From JAJPHU01 sp035553375 (GTDB taxonomy: Bacteria; Planctomycetota; Planctomycetia; Gemmatales; Gemmataceae), in NCBI GenBank assembly GCA_035553375.1, contig DATNCY010000278.1:5281-69280 (forward strand): 64,000 nt of DNA, read 5' to 3'. A model generated the notes under the pieces. The model ran no database searches and was not told the DNA's origin. It was given only the letters and a program-made list of their open reading frames with translations. Made by a program: the position numbers and the translations under genes. This document shows positions 16,684-25,570 of this stretch, piece after piece (positions within the stretch are counted from its first letter, which is position 1; each line of letters starts with the position of its first letter).

Positions 16684-17985
16684 GTGACTGTCGATACAAC
16701 GCGCGACGAACTGACCGTCCATCTCGAACGTGCCTTTCTGGTCAGTGTGGCCCTGCCGGATCGCCCGTGGATCAGCAGTGACCCGCTGGAAGAATTACGC
16801 GGTCTGGCGACCACAGCGGGGGCCATCGTCGTTGGTGGCCTGTGTCAGCGCCGCGAGAAGATCAACCCCCACAGCTACATCGGCAAAGGCAAGCTTGAGG
16901 AACTGCAAGAGCAAGTTCTGGCCACCGACGCCGACGTGATCGTTTTCGACAACGATCTTTCGCCGGCTCAGGTTCGCAGCCTCGAAAAAGCTACCAAGCT
17001 GAAAGTACTCGACCGCAGCGAGCTAATTCTCGACATCTTCGCCACGCGGGCGCGCTCCATCGAAGCTCGTCTGCAAGTCGAACTGGCTCAGCTGGAATAC
17101 GCCCTGCCCCGCCTGCGGCAGATGTGGAGCCATCTCGGTCGTATCAAGGGCGGCATCGGTCTACGCGGTCCCGGCGAAACGCAGCTGGAAGAAGATCGCC
17201 GGCTCGTCGCGCTGCGCATCCGCGACTTGAAAGCGCGTCTCGTCGAGGTGCAGGCGCGCAAGGAGCGCGAGGTGCGCAGCCGTCGCGAAGAACATACCGT
17301 CTCGCTGGTCGGCTACACCAACGCCGGCAAAAGCACGCTGATGAACGCGCTGACCGGCGCCGGCGTCTACGTCGAGGACAAGCTGTTCTCGACGCTCGAC
17401 ACGCGCACCCGGCAATGGCACCTCAAGGATTGGGGCCGCGTTCTGTTAAGCGATACGGTCGGTTTCATCCGCGAGTTGCCGCATCATCTCATCGCCTCGT
17501 TCAAGGCCACCCTTGAGGAAGCCCGGCAAGCGCGTCTGCTGCTGCATGTCGTGGATGCGAGCAATCCCTTCGCCGAGGAGCAGGTCAAGGCGGTTAACGC
17601 GGTACTGAAGGAACTCGGTTGCGGCGACAAGCCGACGCTGCTGGTACTCAACAAGGCCGATCGTGTCACCGATGCCTCTTTGTTGCAAGTGTTGCAGAGT
17701 CATCACCCTCGCGCCGTGGCCGTCAGCGCGGCCGGGCGACAGGGCTTGGAGGAATTGCAGGAAGCAGTGATCGAGATGCTGAGCGCCGATTTCGCCGACG
17801 CCGCCATCGAGACCGATGCCGGCAACGGCAAGGTGCTGTCCTATCTCGCCGCCCATGCCGACATCTATCGCCAGGAGTTTCACGACAACCGCGTCCATAT
17901 CCGCTGTCATCTGCCGCGTCAGCTGTTGCACCATATCCAGGGGCCAGATGTGCAGGTGCGCTTTCTGGATGGCAATGGGAAATGA
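16684..17985 (+). CDS. hflX: Ribosome-associated GTPase HflX
   Basis: 433-residue GTPase that binds and splits stalled or stressed 70S ribosomes. The N-terminal HflX domain has the SYIGKGKLEEL segment; a coiled linker with GPGETQLEEDRR follows. The G domain has GYTNAGKSTL (G1), the DTRTRQW switch region, DTVGFIRELPH (G3) and LNKADRV (G4). The GTG at 16684 is chosen because AGGAGG lies 12 bases upstream; the in-frame ATG at 16603 lies upstream of the putative promoter. The C-terminal about 70 residues form the usual HflX tail. It is transcribed alone. Confidence 0.92.
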   Translation: MTVDTTRDELTVHLERAFLVSVALPDRPWISSDPLEELRGLATTAGAIVVGGLCQRREKINPHSYIGKGKLEELQEQVLATDADVIVFDNDLSPAQVRSLEKATKLKVLDRSELILDIFATRARSIEARLQVELAQLEYALPRLRQMWSHLGRIKGGIGLRGPGETQLEEDRRLVALRIRDLKARLVEVQARKEREVRSRREEHTVSLVGYTNAGKSTLMNALTGAGVYVEDKLFSTLDTRTRQWHLKDWGRVLLSDTVGFIRELPHHLIASFKATLEEARQARLLLHVVDASNPFAEEQVKAVNAVLKELGCGDKPTLLVLNKADRVTDASLLQVLQSHHPRAVAVSAAGRQGLEELQEAVIEMLSADFADAAIETDAGNGKVLSYLAAHADIYRQEFHDNRVHIRCHLPRQLLHHIQGPDVQVRFLDGNGK

Positions 17986-18062
17986 ATCGAGTCCGACGGA
18001 AGTGTTAGAGGACGATTCTTTTCGTAAAATGAATCCGAAATCCGCTTGCCGAGGTGATCCTT

Positions 18063-18293
18063 ATGCGTGCCGTAACTGCCACCGCTACCATACGGGCGGA
18101 CCATATGCTAATGGTGCAACTTCCAGCGGACATTTCTCCAGGGGTGCATCAAGTCGTCGTTGTACTTCAGGAAACGGCTCCCGAAAACCCGCAAGAGTTT
18201 TCCTGGCCCAATTGGCAAGCACACAACGTCGGTCCAGTTGATCCATCGATGACGTTCCGCCGCGAGGACATTTATGACGACGATGGTCGCTGA
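18063..18293 (+). CDS. Putative antitoxin of a PIN-domain toxin pair
   Basis: 76-residue protein starting MRAVTATATIRADHMLMVQL, preceded by GAGGTGAT at good spacing. The N-terminal half reads like a beta-strand/ribbon DNA-binding unit, and the C-terminal half (QEFSWPNWQAHNVGPVDPS) is like VapB-type tails that wrap a PIN toxin. It overlaps the toxin gene by 20 bp, the usual antitoxin-first arrangement. I do not recognise the exact antitoxin family, so the role rests mainly on position. Confidence 0.6.
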   Translation: MRAVTATATIRADHMLMVQLPADISPGVHQVVVVLQETAPENPQEFSWPNWQAHNVGPVDPSMTFRREDIYDDDGR

Positions 18294-18723
18294 TCCGGTG
18301 TTCGTTGATACGAATATTCTGGTGTACGCTCGGGCAACGATGGCACCACTCCACGGCAACGCGGTAACCAAATTGCAGGATCTCGCCACGGCTGGTCATC
18401 CTCTTTGGATCAGCAGACAGATTCTGCGTGAATACCTGTCCGCCATGTCCCGCCCCGGCACCTGGACAACTCCTGTCTCCATGACGGGGCTTGTTTCCGA
18501 CGTGCAAACATTTGAAAGACAACTCTTCCTTGTCGAAGATGGGGCCGCTATCACGACTCGCCTGCTCACTTTGTTAACCGCGATTCCCTGCGCCGGCAAA
18601 CAAATCCACGATGCGAATATCGTTGCAACCATGTTGACACAAGGCATCCAAAACTTGTTGACTCACAACGTCGCGGATTTCAATCGTTTCGCGGCTCACA
18701 TCACGGTCATTCCGTTGATCTAG
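18274..18723 (+). CDS. PIN-domain ribonuclease toxin (VapC-like)
   Basis: 149-residue toxin-type endoribonuclease. The acidic PIN residues are in order: VFVDTNILVYA (Asp near residue 12), ILREYLSAM (Glu about 51), KQIHDANIVATM (Asp about 113) and THNVADFNRF (Asp about 133). Such proteins cut tRNA or rRNA when freed from their antitoxin. The gene overlaps the 76-residue upstream partner. The start at 18274 or the Met three codons later are both possible. It ends 9 bp before the convergent ABC permease gene. Confidence 0.85.
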   Translation: MTTMVADPVFVDTNILVYARATMAPLHGNAVTKLQDLATAGHPLWISRQILREYLSAMSRPGTWTTPVSMTGLVSDVQTFERQLFLVEDGAAITTRLLTLLTAIPCAGKQIHDANIVATMLTQGIQNLLTHNVADFNRFAAHITVIPLI

Positions 18724-18731
18724 CGGGCGAC

Positions 18732-19646
18732 TCAATACTCCGCCGTGACAAAATCATAAGCCGCCAATGCCAACAACACCAGCGCACAGACGCACGACGC
18801 CAGCAGCGAGGCGACTGGTTGCCAGGCACCGCGTTCCGCCAGCGCGTGCGTGTCGATGACACGCGAAACCACATGATCGTCTTGCAACGTATTGAGTAGA
18901 AGAAGATGAAAATCGAGCGGTTTGGGCAAGAGCCAGTAGCCAAACTCGACCGAATGGCCAAGCCCCTCGGCGGCTGTTTGCAGTTCCGGCACGAGCAGGA
19001 AGGCATGCCGGCCGAAGTTCATCGCCCAGCACATCAGCCAGAATAAAATCGAGCCGAATACGCAGGCGACCGTGCTGCGCGTCGCCACCGCCAGCATAGC
19101 GGAAAAACTGAAAAAAACGGCGAAATGCACGAGCAATAAAGGAAGGCACAAAAGATAGGTTGCGTCCCATACTCCGGTGCGCAAGCCAAGGGCCAGCCAG
19201 GTGCCGCCTACAAATAAACCGTCTTGCACGGCAACGAAGGCGAGGACGCCCAGGCACTTGCCGAGGAGTAAACTCCAGCGCGGGATCGGCTTGACCAGCA
19301 GCACCGACGCCGTACTCGCTTCGAGAAACGACGGCAAAAATCCCGCCGTCCACAGCAGCGCCAGCAGCAGGCCGAACCCGTCGGCGATCCAGGCCGCCAA
19401 GTGTACTTCCAGGGTGCGCACCGCGATGGTCGTGCCCTGATCGAGAGGAATGCGCACGACACCGAAGGCGAGTTCGAGATGTCCGGGAGCGCGGGAATCA
19501 TCCGCGACGATTCGCACCGTCAGACACAAGGCGACGCAGGCCAGGCTGACGGCGAGCATCAGCCAGAAGACGCCGGCGCTGCGCGATTGGCGAAAGGTAT
19601 CGCGGACCAACCAGCGGATAGCGGGGAGTGTGGTGAGGGGATTCAT
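18732..19646 (-). CDS. ABC-2-type transporter permease subunit
   Basis: 304-residue integral membrane protein with six or seven hydrophobic segments, starting MNPLTTLPAIRWLVRDTFRQ. The central part, LLLALLWTAGFLPSFLEAST, then VLLVKPIPRWSLLLGKCLGVL, is typical of planctomycete ABC-2 export permeases. It overlaps the upstream ATPase gene by 4 bp (19643-19646), so the two form one exporter of unknown substrate. A clear paralog lies at 24588-25562 on the other strand (shared LLALxWTAGFxPxFL and LHFAVFFS segments). Confidence 0.8.
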   Translation of the reverse strand: MNPLTTLPAIRWLVRDTFRQSRSAGVFWLMLAVSLACVALCLTVRIVADDSRAPGHLELAFGVVRIPLDQGTTIAVRTLEVHLAAWIADGFGLLLALLWTAGFLPSFLEASTASVLLVKPIPRWSLLLGKCLGVLAFVAVQDGLFVGGTWLALGLRTGVWDATYLLCLPLLLVHFAVFFSFSAMLAVATRSTVACVFGSILFWLMCWAMNFGRHAFLLVPELQTAAEGLGHSVEFGYWLLPKPLDFHLLLLNTLQDDHVVSRVIDTHALAERGAWQPVASLLASCVCALVLLALAAYDFVTAEY

Positions 19647-20440
19647 ACGGTTGTCTTCGCGTACAAGTCTTTGAGGGTTTTCTCCAATGAGCGCGGGGAG
19701 CTAGCGTCGTCGTGTGTCAGTTCAGCGAGCGGCCCAGCGTGGACGAGTCGCCCGTTGACCAGTACACCGACGCGATCGCATAGATGTTCGATTTCCGTGA
19801 GGACGTGTGAGACCAGCAGCACACTGCCGCCGCGCTCGCGTACCTCTCGTACCACCTCACGCAGCAAACGCCGGCCATTGAGGTCCAGTCCCTCCGTTGG
19901 CTCGTCGAGTACCAGCAAGCGCGGTTCGTTGAGCAATGCCTGAGCGATGCCGAGTCGTTGCAGCATGCCCTTGCTGAAGCGGGCGATCGGCTCGCGGCTG
20001 CGGTCGGCAAGGCCAACACGCTCCAGCAGTTGCGGCACGCGAGCGCGGACCACTTCGTAAGGCAACAGCGTCAGCGCCCCGTAGTATTCGAGCAGGGCTG
20101 CGGCACTCAGATAACGGGGAAAGGCGTGATTTTCATGGACATAACCGACCTGCGCCAGCGTGGAGCGGTCGGATAATGGCCGGCCAAGACGAAACACCTC
20201 GCCGCCGGTCGGTTGACATAGCGATAGCAGCAGTTTGACCAGCGTGGTCTTGCCCGCGCGGTTGGGACCGAGAAGGCCGAACACTTCACCCAATTCAATC
20301 CGCAAACTGACGTCGCGGAGCGCCTCCACGCCACGACGACGAAAGAGTCCGTCGCGGTAGATTTTCGACACCCCGACGAATCCAGCCGCAGGCAGGCTTT
20401 TTTTGCGGACGAGGGGGACATCTTGTATCTGTGCTATCAT
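19643..20440 (-). CDS. ABC transporter ATP-binding protein
   Basis: 265-residue ATPase powering the exporter encoded by the overlapping permease gene. Walker A is GLLGPNRAGKTTLVK (about residues 55-69; Arg where most family members have Gly, still fitting GxxxxGKT). The Q-loop region is YVHENHAFP, the signature ARFSKGMLQRLGIAQAL, Walker B LLVLDEPTEGLD and the H-loop LLVSHVL. The SKGM signature is typical of drug/multicopper-type ABC-2 exporters. The start codon at 20440 has no strong ribosome site; a later start is possible. Confidence 0.9.
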   Translation of the reverse strand: MIAQIQDVPLVRKKSLPAAGFVGVSKIYRDGLFRRRGVEALRDVSLRIELGEVFGLLGPNRAGKTTLVKLLLSLCQPTGGEVFRLGRPLSDRSTLAQVGYVHENHAFPRYLSAAALLEYYGALTLLPYEVVRARVPQLLERVGLADRSREPIARFSKGMLQRLGIAQALLNEPRLLVLDEPTEGLDLNGRRLLREVVREVRERGGSVLLVSHVLTEIEHLCDRVGVLVNGRLVHAGPLAELTHDDASSPRSLEKTLKDLYAKTTV

Positions 20441-20541
20441 GTTCGCCAGGAGAGGTGCGTGAGGAGGGGATGCCGAGGACCCTCCTCGGCCAGCGCTGGA
20501 ACTCTAGCTTACACCTCGACGGCCGGCAAATTCGCTTTCAT

Positions 20542-20570
20542 TTGACAAAGGGAACTGCGCGTTCTAGATT
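20542..20570 (+). promoter_or_regulatory. Promoter of the tad-like operon
   Basis: TTGACA (20542-20547) and TAGATT (20565-20570) are separated by exactly 17 bp, about 100 bp before the first tadE start. It is a near-consensus sigma-70-type promoter in the divergent gap. Confidence 0.6.
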
Positions 20571-20672
20571 TCAACAATTCTCCCATCTGGTCATAAGAAT
20601 CGAGTTACACCCCAAACACTCCAAAGAAGACTTGCCCTTCGTAACTCGCTTGTGTGTGGGGAGTGTCCGCGA

Positions 20673-21191
20673 ATGTTTCATCGTCGTCAGAAGCGTCGCG
20701 CCGTCGCCGCTGTCGAATTCGCCTTTCTCACGCCCATACTGCTGATTCTGCTGTTCGGACTATGGCAGATTGGCCGTATCGTGGAAGTGATGCAGCTGAT
20801 GAACAATGCCGCCCGTGAGGGCGCACGCCTGGCATCGCAGGCGCAGATCATCAATCAGGTTGGCGCTTTCACCCAGATCCATGCCTCCAGCGGACTGCCC
20901 AATGTGCAGGACACCGTGCGCGAGTATCTCATCGGCAATGGCGTCATCAGCGCCAGCCAGGTCAATGATGTAACGGTGACATTCCAGTTCCTCGATGGCG
21001 ATCTGTCGCGCACGGACCCCTATCAGGGCTTGCAGGGCGAGCGCTTCCAAATCACCGTCACCTTGCCCGTGCAGGATGTCAACTGGACGCCGTTCAGCAC
21101 CAGCGGCACCCTGGTGGCGTCAACGGTGTGGGTGATCCTGGTGGACACGCCCTTCACCGTCAACACCTCGGTTCCTGGCTGGTCTCCCTGA
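20673..21191 (+). CDS. TadE-like pilus assembly protein (first copy)
   Basis: 172-residue pseudopilin-like protein. A short basic N-terminus, MFHRRQKRRAVAAVEFAFLT, with the TadE-type ...VEFAF motif leads into one transmembrane helix (PILLILLFGLWQIGRIV), then NNAAREGAR, the conserved TadE segment. In Flp/Tad systems TadE/TadF are minor pseudopilins in the inner membrane. The rest is a periplasmic beta-rich domain ending VPGWSP. It is the first of three collinear genes (tadE-tadE-tadG). The start MFHRR is chosen over upstream GTG since the Lys/Arg-rich leader is complete. Confidence 0.85.
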   Translation: MFHRRQKRRAVAAVEFAFLTPILLILLFGLWQIGRIVEVMQLMNNAAREGARLASQAQIINQVGAFTQIHASSGLPNVQDTVREYLIGNGVISASQVNDVTVTFQFLDGDLSRTDPYQGLQGERFQITVTLPVQDVNWTPFSTSGTLVASTVWVILVDTPFTVNTSVPGWSP

Positions 21192-21226
21192 AACGTCAGC
21201 CGTCCTCGATACAAGGAGTGGCTTCG

Positions 21227-21724
21227 ATGGGTTTTCGCGTCAGATACGATCGTCGTCGTGGCGTCACGATAGTGGAGATGGCCTTCGTCCTCAGTTTCGC
21301 CCTGTTGTTTTTGTTCGGCATTCTTGAGTATGGCCGTTATTTGATGGTGTTGCACACGACGAACAACGCCGCGCGCGAAGGCGCGCGTTACGCCATCGTT
21401 CACACAGGCGACGGCACCACGTTGAGCCAGGTGATCGCCGTCGTCAACAGCAAAATGGCCGGCGTGGATTCGCAGATTCAGGGATGCACCGTCAACGTGT
21501 TTTCGGCCGATCCCACGGGCATCTACAACAGCAGTTCCGGCACGGCCATTTATCCGCCGACCATTCAGGCGGTGAGCGGCTCCAGTTGGAACTCGGCCAG
21601 TTTCGGCAGTCCGATCGTGGTGCAAATCACGGGAACCTATCAGCCGATCCTGCCGTCGTTTTTATTCATGAATAGCAATATGTCGATTCAGGCATCGGCG
21701 ATGATGAATAGTGAAGCGAACTGA
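21227..21724 (+). CDS. TadE-like pilus assembly protein (second copy)
   Basis: 165-residue protein with an AAGGAG site 8 bases before the ATG. MGFRVRYDRRRGVTIVEMAF leads into the helix VLSFALLFLFGILEYGRYLMV and the diagnostic NNAAREGARYAI. The periplasmic part is serine/glycine rich. It pairs with the upstream TadE copy, and together they probably play the TadE and TadF roles with the downstream TadG. The gene starts 35 bp after the first copy. Confidence 0.85.
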   Translation: MGFRVRYDRRRGVTIVEMAFVLSFALLFLFGILEYGRYLMVLHTTNNAAREGARYAIVHTGDGTTLSQVIAVVNSKMAGVDSQIQGCTVNVFSADPTGIYNSSSGTAIYPPTIQAVSGSSWNSASFGSPIVVQITGTYQPILPSFLFMNSNMSIQASAMMNSEAN

Positions 21725-21793
21725 GTTTAGCCGCGACGCTTGACGTTTCGCGCGAAACGTACTCTCGCGTTCCGCTGCCCGTCGCGGCTAAAC
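21725..21793. repeat. GTTTAGCCGC-type palindrome between tadE and tadG
   Basis: A 14-bp perfect inverted repeat, GTTTAGCCGCGACG (21725-21738) and CGTCGCGGCTAAAC (21780-21793), encloses a second perfect 18-bp palindrome at 21743-21760. It lies directly between the two genes and is related in its outer bases to the palindrome at 25571-25625. It could form an intra-operon stem-loop. Confidence 0.75.
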
Positions 21794-21809
21794 GAAAGAG
21801 GTTTCAACC

Positions 21810-24500
21810 ATGTTACTTCATGAAAACCTGGTCCGCCGCGCTTCCGTTCTGCCGCTGGTAGCCGTTTCCTTGACGGCGTTGATGGGCATGATCGCCCTAG
21901 GCGTCGATCTGGGCATGCTGGCCGTCGCGCGCACGCAGTGCCAGAACGCGGCGGATCTCGCGGCCCTGGCCGGCACGCGCCAACTCAACGGTAACAGCAC
22001 CGACAATAATCGTCCGGCCGCCCAGACGCTCGCTACCACGGCAGCCACCAACAATAGCGTTTTGTCCGTACCGCTGGTCTCCAGCCAAATCACGATGACA
22101 ACCGGCGTCTACCGCTACAACGCCACCACGCAGCAGTTCGCCGCCGACTTCAGCGGCACCAAGAACGCGGGCGAATCGTGGACGGCGATGCAGGTGCAAG
22201 TCACTACCTCGCAGCCGACTTACTTCGCGCAGGTCTTCGGCATGAACCCCTTCACGGTCAGCGCGACGGCCACCGCCGTGCATCGACCGCGCGACCTTGC
22301 CATCGTACTCGACTTTTCTACCTCCATGCAGTACGGCAGCAACGTCAACATCCGCGGTGTGAATGAGCTTACCACCGACCCCACCGCTGGCTCGATGAAT
22401 CCCGATCCGGCTTATCCGCAATTCGGTCCATGGTCCATCTACCCCTCGTCCGCCGTCTCGCCGGGCAACTCCAATCCCATGATGAACCTCGATGGGTACG
22501 GCGACAAGAATGGCGAGGCGCACTCACCCAGCAACCTCACCCTGGCCGGCAGCAACGGCCCGGCCATGGTCGGCGATTTCCTGTGCGACACCACCGGCAG
22601 CGGCAGCTACGTCAACGCCTTCGTCGTTGGCAATCCCACCAGCTATAGCGCCACTCTGACGCCGGTCGTCACGCCCACGCCGTCCTCGTCCTTGTACCTG
22701 GCCACCCCCGTGGACGGCGATCCTTGGCCGCTGAAAAAGGGCAAGACTACTGCCACCAATCCCAGCGATTACGCTGGCTCCGTTCAGGATTATCTTGGCA
22801 CCACGGGCTTCACCACCAGCAGTCAACCCGACGGGAAGTTCGACGATGGCAAGGGAACTGCCTACGGCTACGATTACAATCCCAGCACCAACCAGACGAC
22901 CACGGGTTATAACAGCACTACCGGCCAAGGGTCGGTCTTCAAGGGTTACACGATGGGGCCGGGCTATTATGGTAAGACCTTTTACATGTGGCCGCCCGAC
23001 TCACGCACACCCGCCGGCTCACCAGGTGGGAGTACATACATACCGGGCGATTGGCGGCAACGCTATTTCGGCCAAAGTGACAATTCTCAGCTGTGGGATA
23101 GTTCCGGCAATTGGATTCAGAACGGCGGTACTATCAACTATACCAATGTCTTGGCTTGGCTCACGTCCGGGCCACAAACACTGCCGCCCAACTTGCAATC
23201 CGGCCGTGTTGTTTACTACAGTTCGATCCCCACCACGGTCGCGAACTACACGAGCAACCTCGACCAGCGTTTTTGGAAGGAATACATCGATTTCGTGTTC
23301 GGTTACAACTCATACAAGCAAATGAACACGCTGTATGGGCAAAGCAGTTCCAATACCTTCGGCGGCACGACTTTTGGACCTAGCGTGAAGATCACCGCTT
23401 CCAGTTCGCTCACGAAGAGTCCGCCACCGTACATGAGTTACCTCGACGCGCCGATTCATCCGCGCGCGCACTTCTGGTTTGGGCCCCTGTCGATGATGGC
23501 CTTCCTAGTCGGCAAGCCGGAGTATGGCCGTAATTGGAACCCCGGCACCAGCCATGAGGCACACGATTGGCAACTCAAGGCCGGCATTCAGTCGGCGATT
23601 CAGGACATCAAGAGCAACCATCCCAACGACCAAGCATCCTTGATCTTTTTCTCGTCGAACTCGGCCTATAACACCGCCCGCGTACCAATGGGTCAAAACT
23701 ATACCTATTTGACCAACGCCCTGTGGTATCCTTACAACCTCATTAACTCCACGGATGGCAGCGTCAGCGGCACGATGCGGCCGTATGATACCAGTTTCAA
23801 TGACAAGGCTCCCGGCAACATCCCCACTGCCAGCGGCGGTACCAATTCGTCGGGCGGGCTGGCGGTGGCCTACAATCAGTTCAGTTCCAACACCAGCCAG
23901 GGGTTCACCGGCCGGCGCGGCGCGGTCAAAACGGTCCTTCTGGAAACCGACGGTGTGACACATGACTATTTCACCTACACCATGAAGAATTCCGGAGCAT
24001 GGAACTCCTATTTCCAGATCGGCACGAACGACCCCGGCGAAGGCGTCAACTCCGACCCGTACTCAACGTCCAAGCAGGCGACGTACACGGTGGCCAAGCA
24101 AATCACCGCCTTGACGACAGACAATGTGAACGGCCCCGGTTACTCGACGGCCCGCCAGCCGGCCCGCATTCACTGCATGGCCTTCGGCCAGCTGATTGAA
24201 CCGTCCATGACCAATGACGCGACCGCTGGCCCGATGCAGCAATGCGTCCTCCAATTCCTGCTCAACATTCAGCAGGCCGGCAACACCTCGCCGACCACGG
24301 ATACCATCCAGAGTTGCTGGGGTTATCCGGGCACACCGACCGCCGGCGGCGATGGCGTCACCTCCGCCAGCGGCGGCTACACTGCCGGCACGCAATCGTT
24401 CAAGCTGATCGTCGGTGGTTATCAGCAGCGCATCAACCTGATCCAACAGGCGATGGAACGCATCATGCAAAGTGGCGTGCAAATCGCCCTGATTCAGTGA
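21810..24500 (+). CDS. TadG-like pilus-associated protein with von Willebrand A features
   Basis: 896-residue protein with an N-terminal TadE/TadG-type helix, VLPLVAVSLTALMGMIALGV (about residues 14-33), and QCQNAADLAALAGTRQLNG, the conserved Tad domain motif. A von Willebrand A-like domain begins at about residue 165 with LAIVLDFSTSMQYG, whose DxSxS is the first part of a metal-ion-dependent adhesion site. The long middle (residues 190-600) is Ser/Thr/Gly/Tyr rich and looks extracellular. The remainder of the vWA fold continues with LIFFSSN (about 610) and VLLETDGVTHD (about 710). Known TadG proteins anchor the pilus or envelope. It lies 85 bp after the second tadE. Confidence 0.8.
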   Translation: MLLHENLVRRASVLPLVAVSLTALMGMIALGVDLGMLAVARTQCQNAADLAALAGTRQLNGNSTDNNRPAAQTLATTAATNNSVLSVPLVSSQITMTTGVYRYNATTQQFAADFSGTKNAGESWTAMQVQVTTSQPTYFAQVFGMNPFTVSATATAVHRPRDLAIVLDFSTSMQYGSNVNIRGVNELTTDPTAGSMNPDPAYPQFGPWSIYPSSAVSPGNSNPMMNLDGYGDKNGEAHSPSNLTLAGSNGPAMVGDFLCDTTGSGSYVNAFVVGNPTSYSATLTPVVTPTPSSSLYLATPVDGDPWPLKKGKTTATNPSDYAGSVQDYLGTTGFTTSSQPDGKFDDGKGTAYGYDYNPSTNQTTTGYNSTTGQGSVFKGYTMGPGYYGKTFYMWPPDSRTPAGSPGGSTYIPGDWRQRYFGQSDNSQLWDSSGNWIQNGGTINYTNVLAWLTSGPQTLPPNLQSGRVVYYSSIPTTVANYTSNLDQRFWKEYIDFVFGYNSYKQMNTLYGQSSSNTFGGTTFGPSVKITASSSLTKSPPPYMSYLDAPIHPRAHFWFGPLSMMAFLVGKPEYGRNWNPGTSHEAHDWQLKAGIQSAIQDIKSNHPNDQASLIFFSSNSAYNTARVPMGQNYTYLTNALWYPYNLINSTDGSVSGTMRPYDTSFNDKAPGNIPTASGGTNSSGGLAVAYNQFSSNTSQGFTGRRGAVKTVLLETDGVTHDYFTYTMKNSGAWNSYFQIGTNDPGEGVNSDPYSTSKQATYTVAKQITALTTDNVNGPGYSTARQPARIHCMAFGQLIEPSMTNDATAGPMQQCVLQFLLNIQQAGNTSPTTDTIQSCWGYPGTPTAGGDGVTSASGGYTAGTQSFKLIVGGYQQRINLIQQAMERIMQSGVQIALIQ

Positions 24501-24506
24501 ACTCCA

Positions 24507-24562
24507 CCAGCCCGCAGCGCCAGCAAGGGTAATGAGAACCCCTTGCTGGCGCTGCGGGCTGG
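24507..24562. repeat. CCAGCCCGCAGCGCC-type planctomycete palindrome
   Basis: Perfect 23-bp inverted repeat with arms 24507-24529 and 24540-24562 around a 10-base centre. It begins 7 bp after the tadG stop. This type of repeat recurs in planctomycete genomes and often yields spurious small proteins. It can act as a strong stem-loop terminator but has no U-tract. Confidence 0.8.
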
Positions 24563-24587
24563 CGAATTTTTCCCCGAGGCACAACGC

Positions 24588-25562
24588 ATGAACTCCCCAA
24601 CTTTATTGCGCTTGATCGGCTGGGTCGTGTACACGACGTTCCGCGAAGCGATGGCGTCACGCCTGTTCGCGGCGACCTCGCTGGTCACCGGCCTTTGCAT
24701 CGTGTTCTGTTTAAGCATTCGCGTGACAGGCGAGCCGCCCTTGCCGCTCGAACCCGGCGAGGTGCGCATGCGCTTGCCGGCGGAGGAATATCAGCGTCTT
24801 GGTCCCAAGGGTGCCGAAGGCATGGATAGCGCCTCCAGTCAGATAAGTTTCCTCTTCGGCACCGTTCGCGTTCCCTACCGGCATTACACGGAGGACGCCG
24901 TCAGCTTCGTTCAGCTGTTACTGGCCAGCTTCGTGGCCGACACCGCTGGCGTCTTGCTGGCGCTGATCTGGACGGCAGGTTTCATACCCGGCTTCCTCGA
25001 CCCGGCACGTTCGACGACGCTTCTCGCCAAGCCGACGCCACGCTATGTCCTATTGACTGGGCAGTATCTGGGTGTGCTGGCCTTCATGGCCTTACAGGCA
25101 AGCGTCTTCGTGATCGGCACCTGGCTGGCGCTGGGACTGGCGACCGGCGTTTGGACGGCGCTGTACTTGCTATGCGTTCCGGTCCTGCTGCTGCACTTCG
25201 CCGTCTTTTTCAGCGTCTCGACGTTCCTGGCCGTCCGCACGCGCAGCACGACAATCTGCCTGGTCGGGTCGCTGGCTTTCTGGCTGCTGTGTTGGTCCGT
25301 CAATCACCGCTGGCATGCCGGCGCATCCGGCGACGGTTCCGTATGGCTGGCGGCGGCTTACTGGGTGCTGCCCAAGCCGGCCGACCTCAACTGGTTGCTC
25401 TTCGATCTGTTGCACGCCGACCAGCACTTCGGCCGGCTGCTCGATTACACGGTCCTGCGTGAGCAAGGCGCAGCTCTGGCCGCGTCGATCCTAACCTCGT
25501 TGGTCTTCGCGTCCGTCCTCTTGGTGCTATCCGCGCGGCGCTTCGCGCGCACGGATTATTGA
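24588..25562 (+). CDS. ABC-2-type permease-like membrane protein, paralog of 18732-19646
   Basis: 324-residue polytopic protein starting MNSPTLLRLIGWVVYTTFRE. It shares VLLALIWTAGFIPGFLDPAR, the LAKPTPRYVLLTGQYLGVLA segment and LLHFAVFFSVSTFLAVRTRS with the permease at 18732-19646, and differs by a longer extracytoplasmic loop after the first helix. No ATP-binding gene adjoins it, so it may use the ATPase at 19643-20440 or another. It sits downstream of tadG on the same strand. The start is set after the palindromic repeat; the upstream extension to 24543 is repeat-derived. Confidence 0.75.
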   Translation: MNSPTLLRLIGWVVYTTFREAMASRLFAATSLVTGLCIVFCLSIRVTGEPPLPLEPGEVRMRLPAEEYQRLGPKGAEGMDSASSQISFLFGTVRVPYRHYTEDAVSFVQLLLASFVADTAGVLLALIWTAGFIPGFLDPARSTTLLAKPTPRYVLLTGQYLGVLAFMALQASVFVIGTWLALGLATGVWTALYLLCVPVLLLHFAVFFSVSTFLAVRTRSTTICLVGSLAFWLLCWSVNHRWHAGASGDGSVWLAAAYWVLPKPADLNWLLFDLLHADQHFGRLLDYTVLREQGAALAASILTSLVFASVLLVLSARRFARTDY

Positions 25563-25570
25563 TTCGTGCC

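Noticed and set aside
19643..20440. ABC ATPase considered inactive because of Arg in Walker A
   Set aside because: GPNRAGKTT still fits the GxxxxGK(S/T) pattern and all other motifs are intact.
24543..24587. Upstream extension of the orphan permease
   Set aside because: Those codons come from the CCAGCCCGC-type palindrome and are a known kind of spurious translation.
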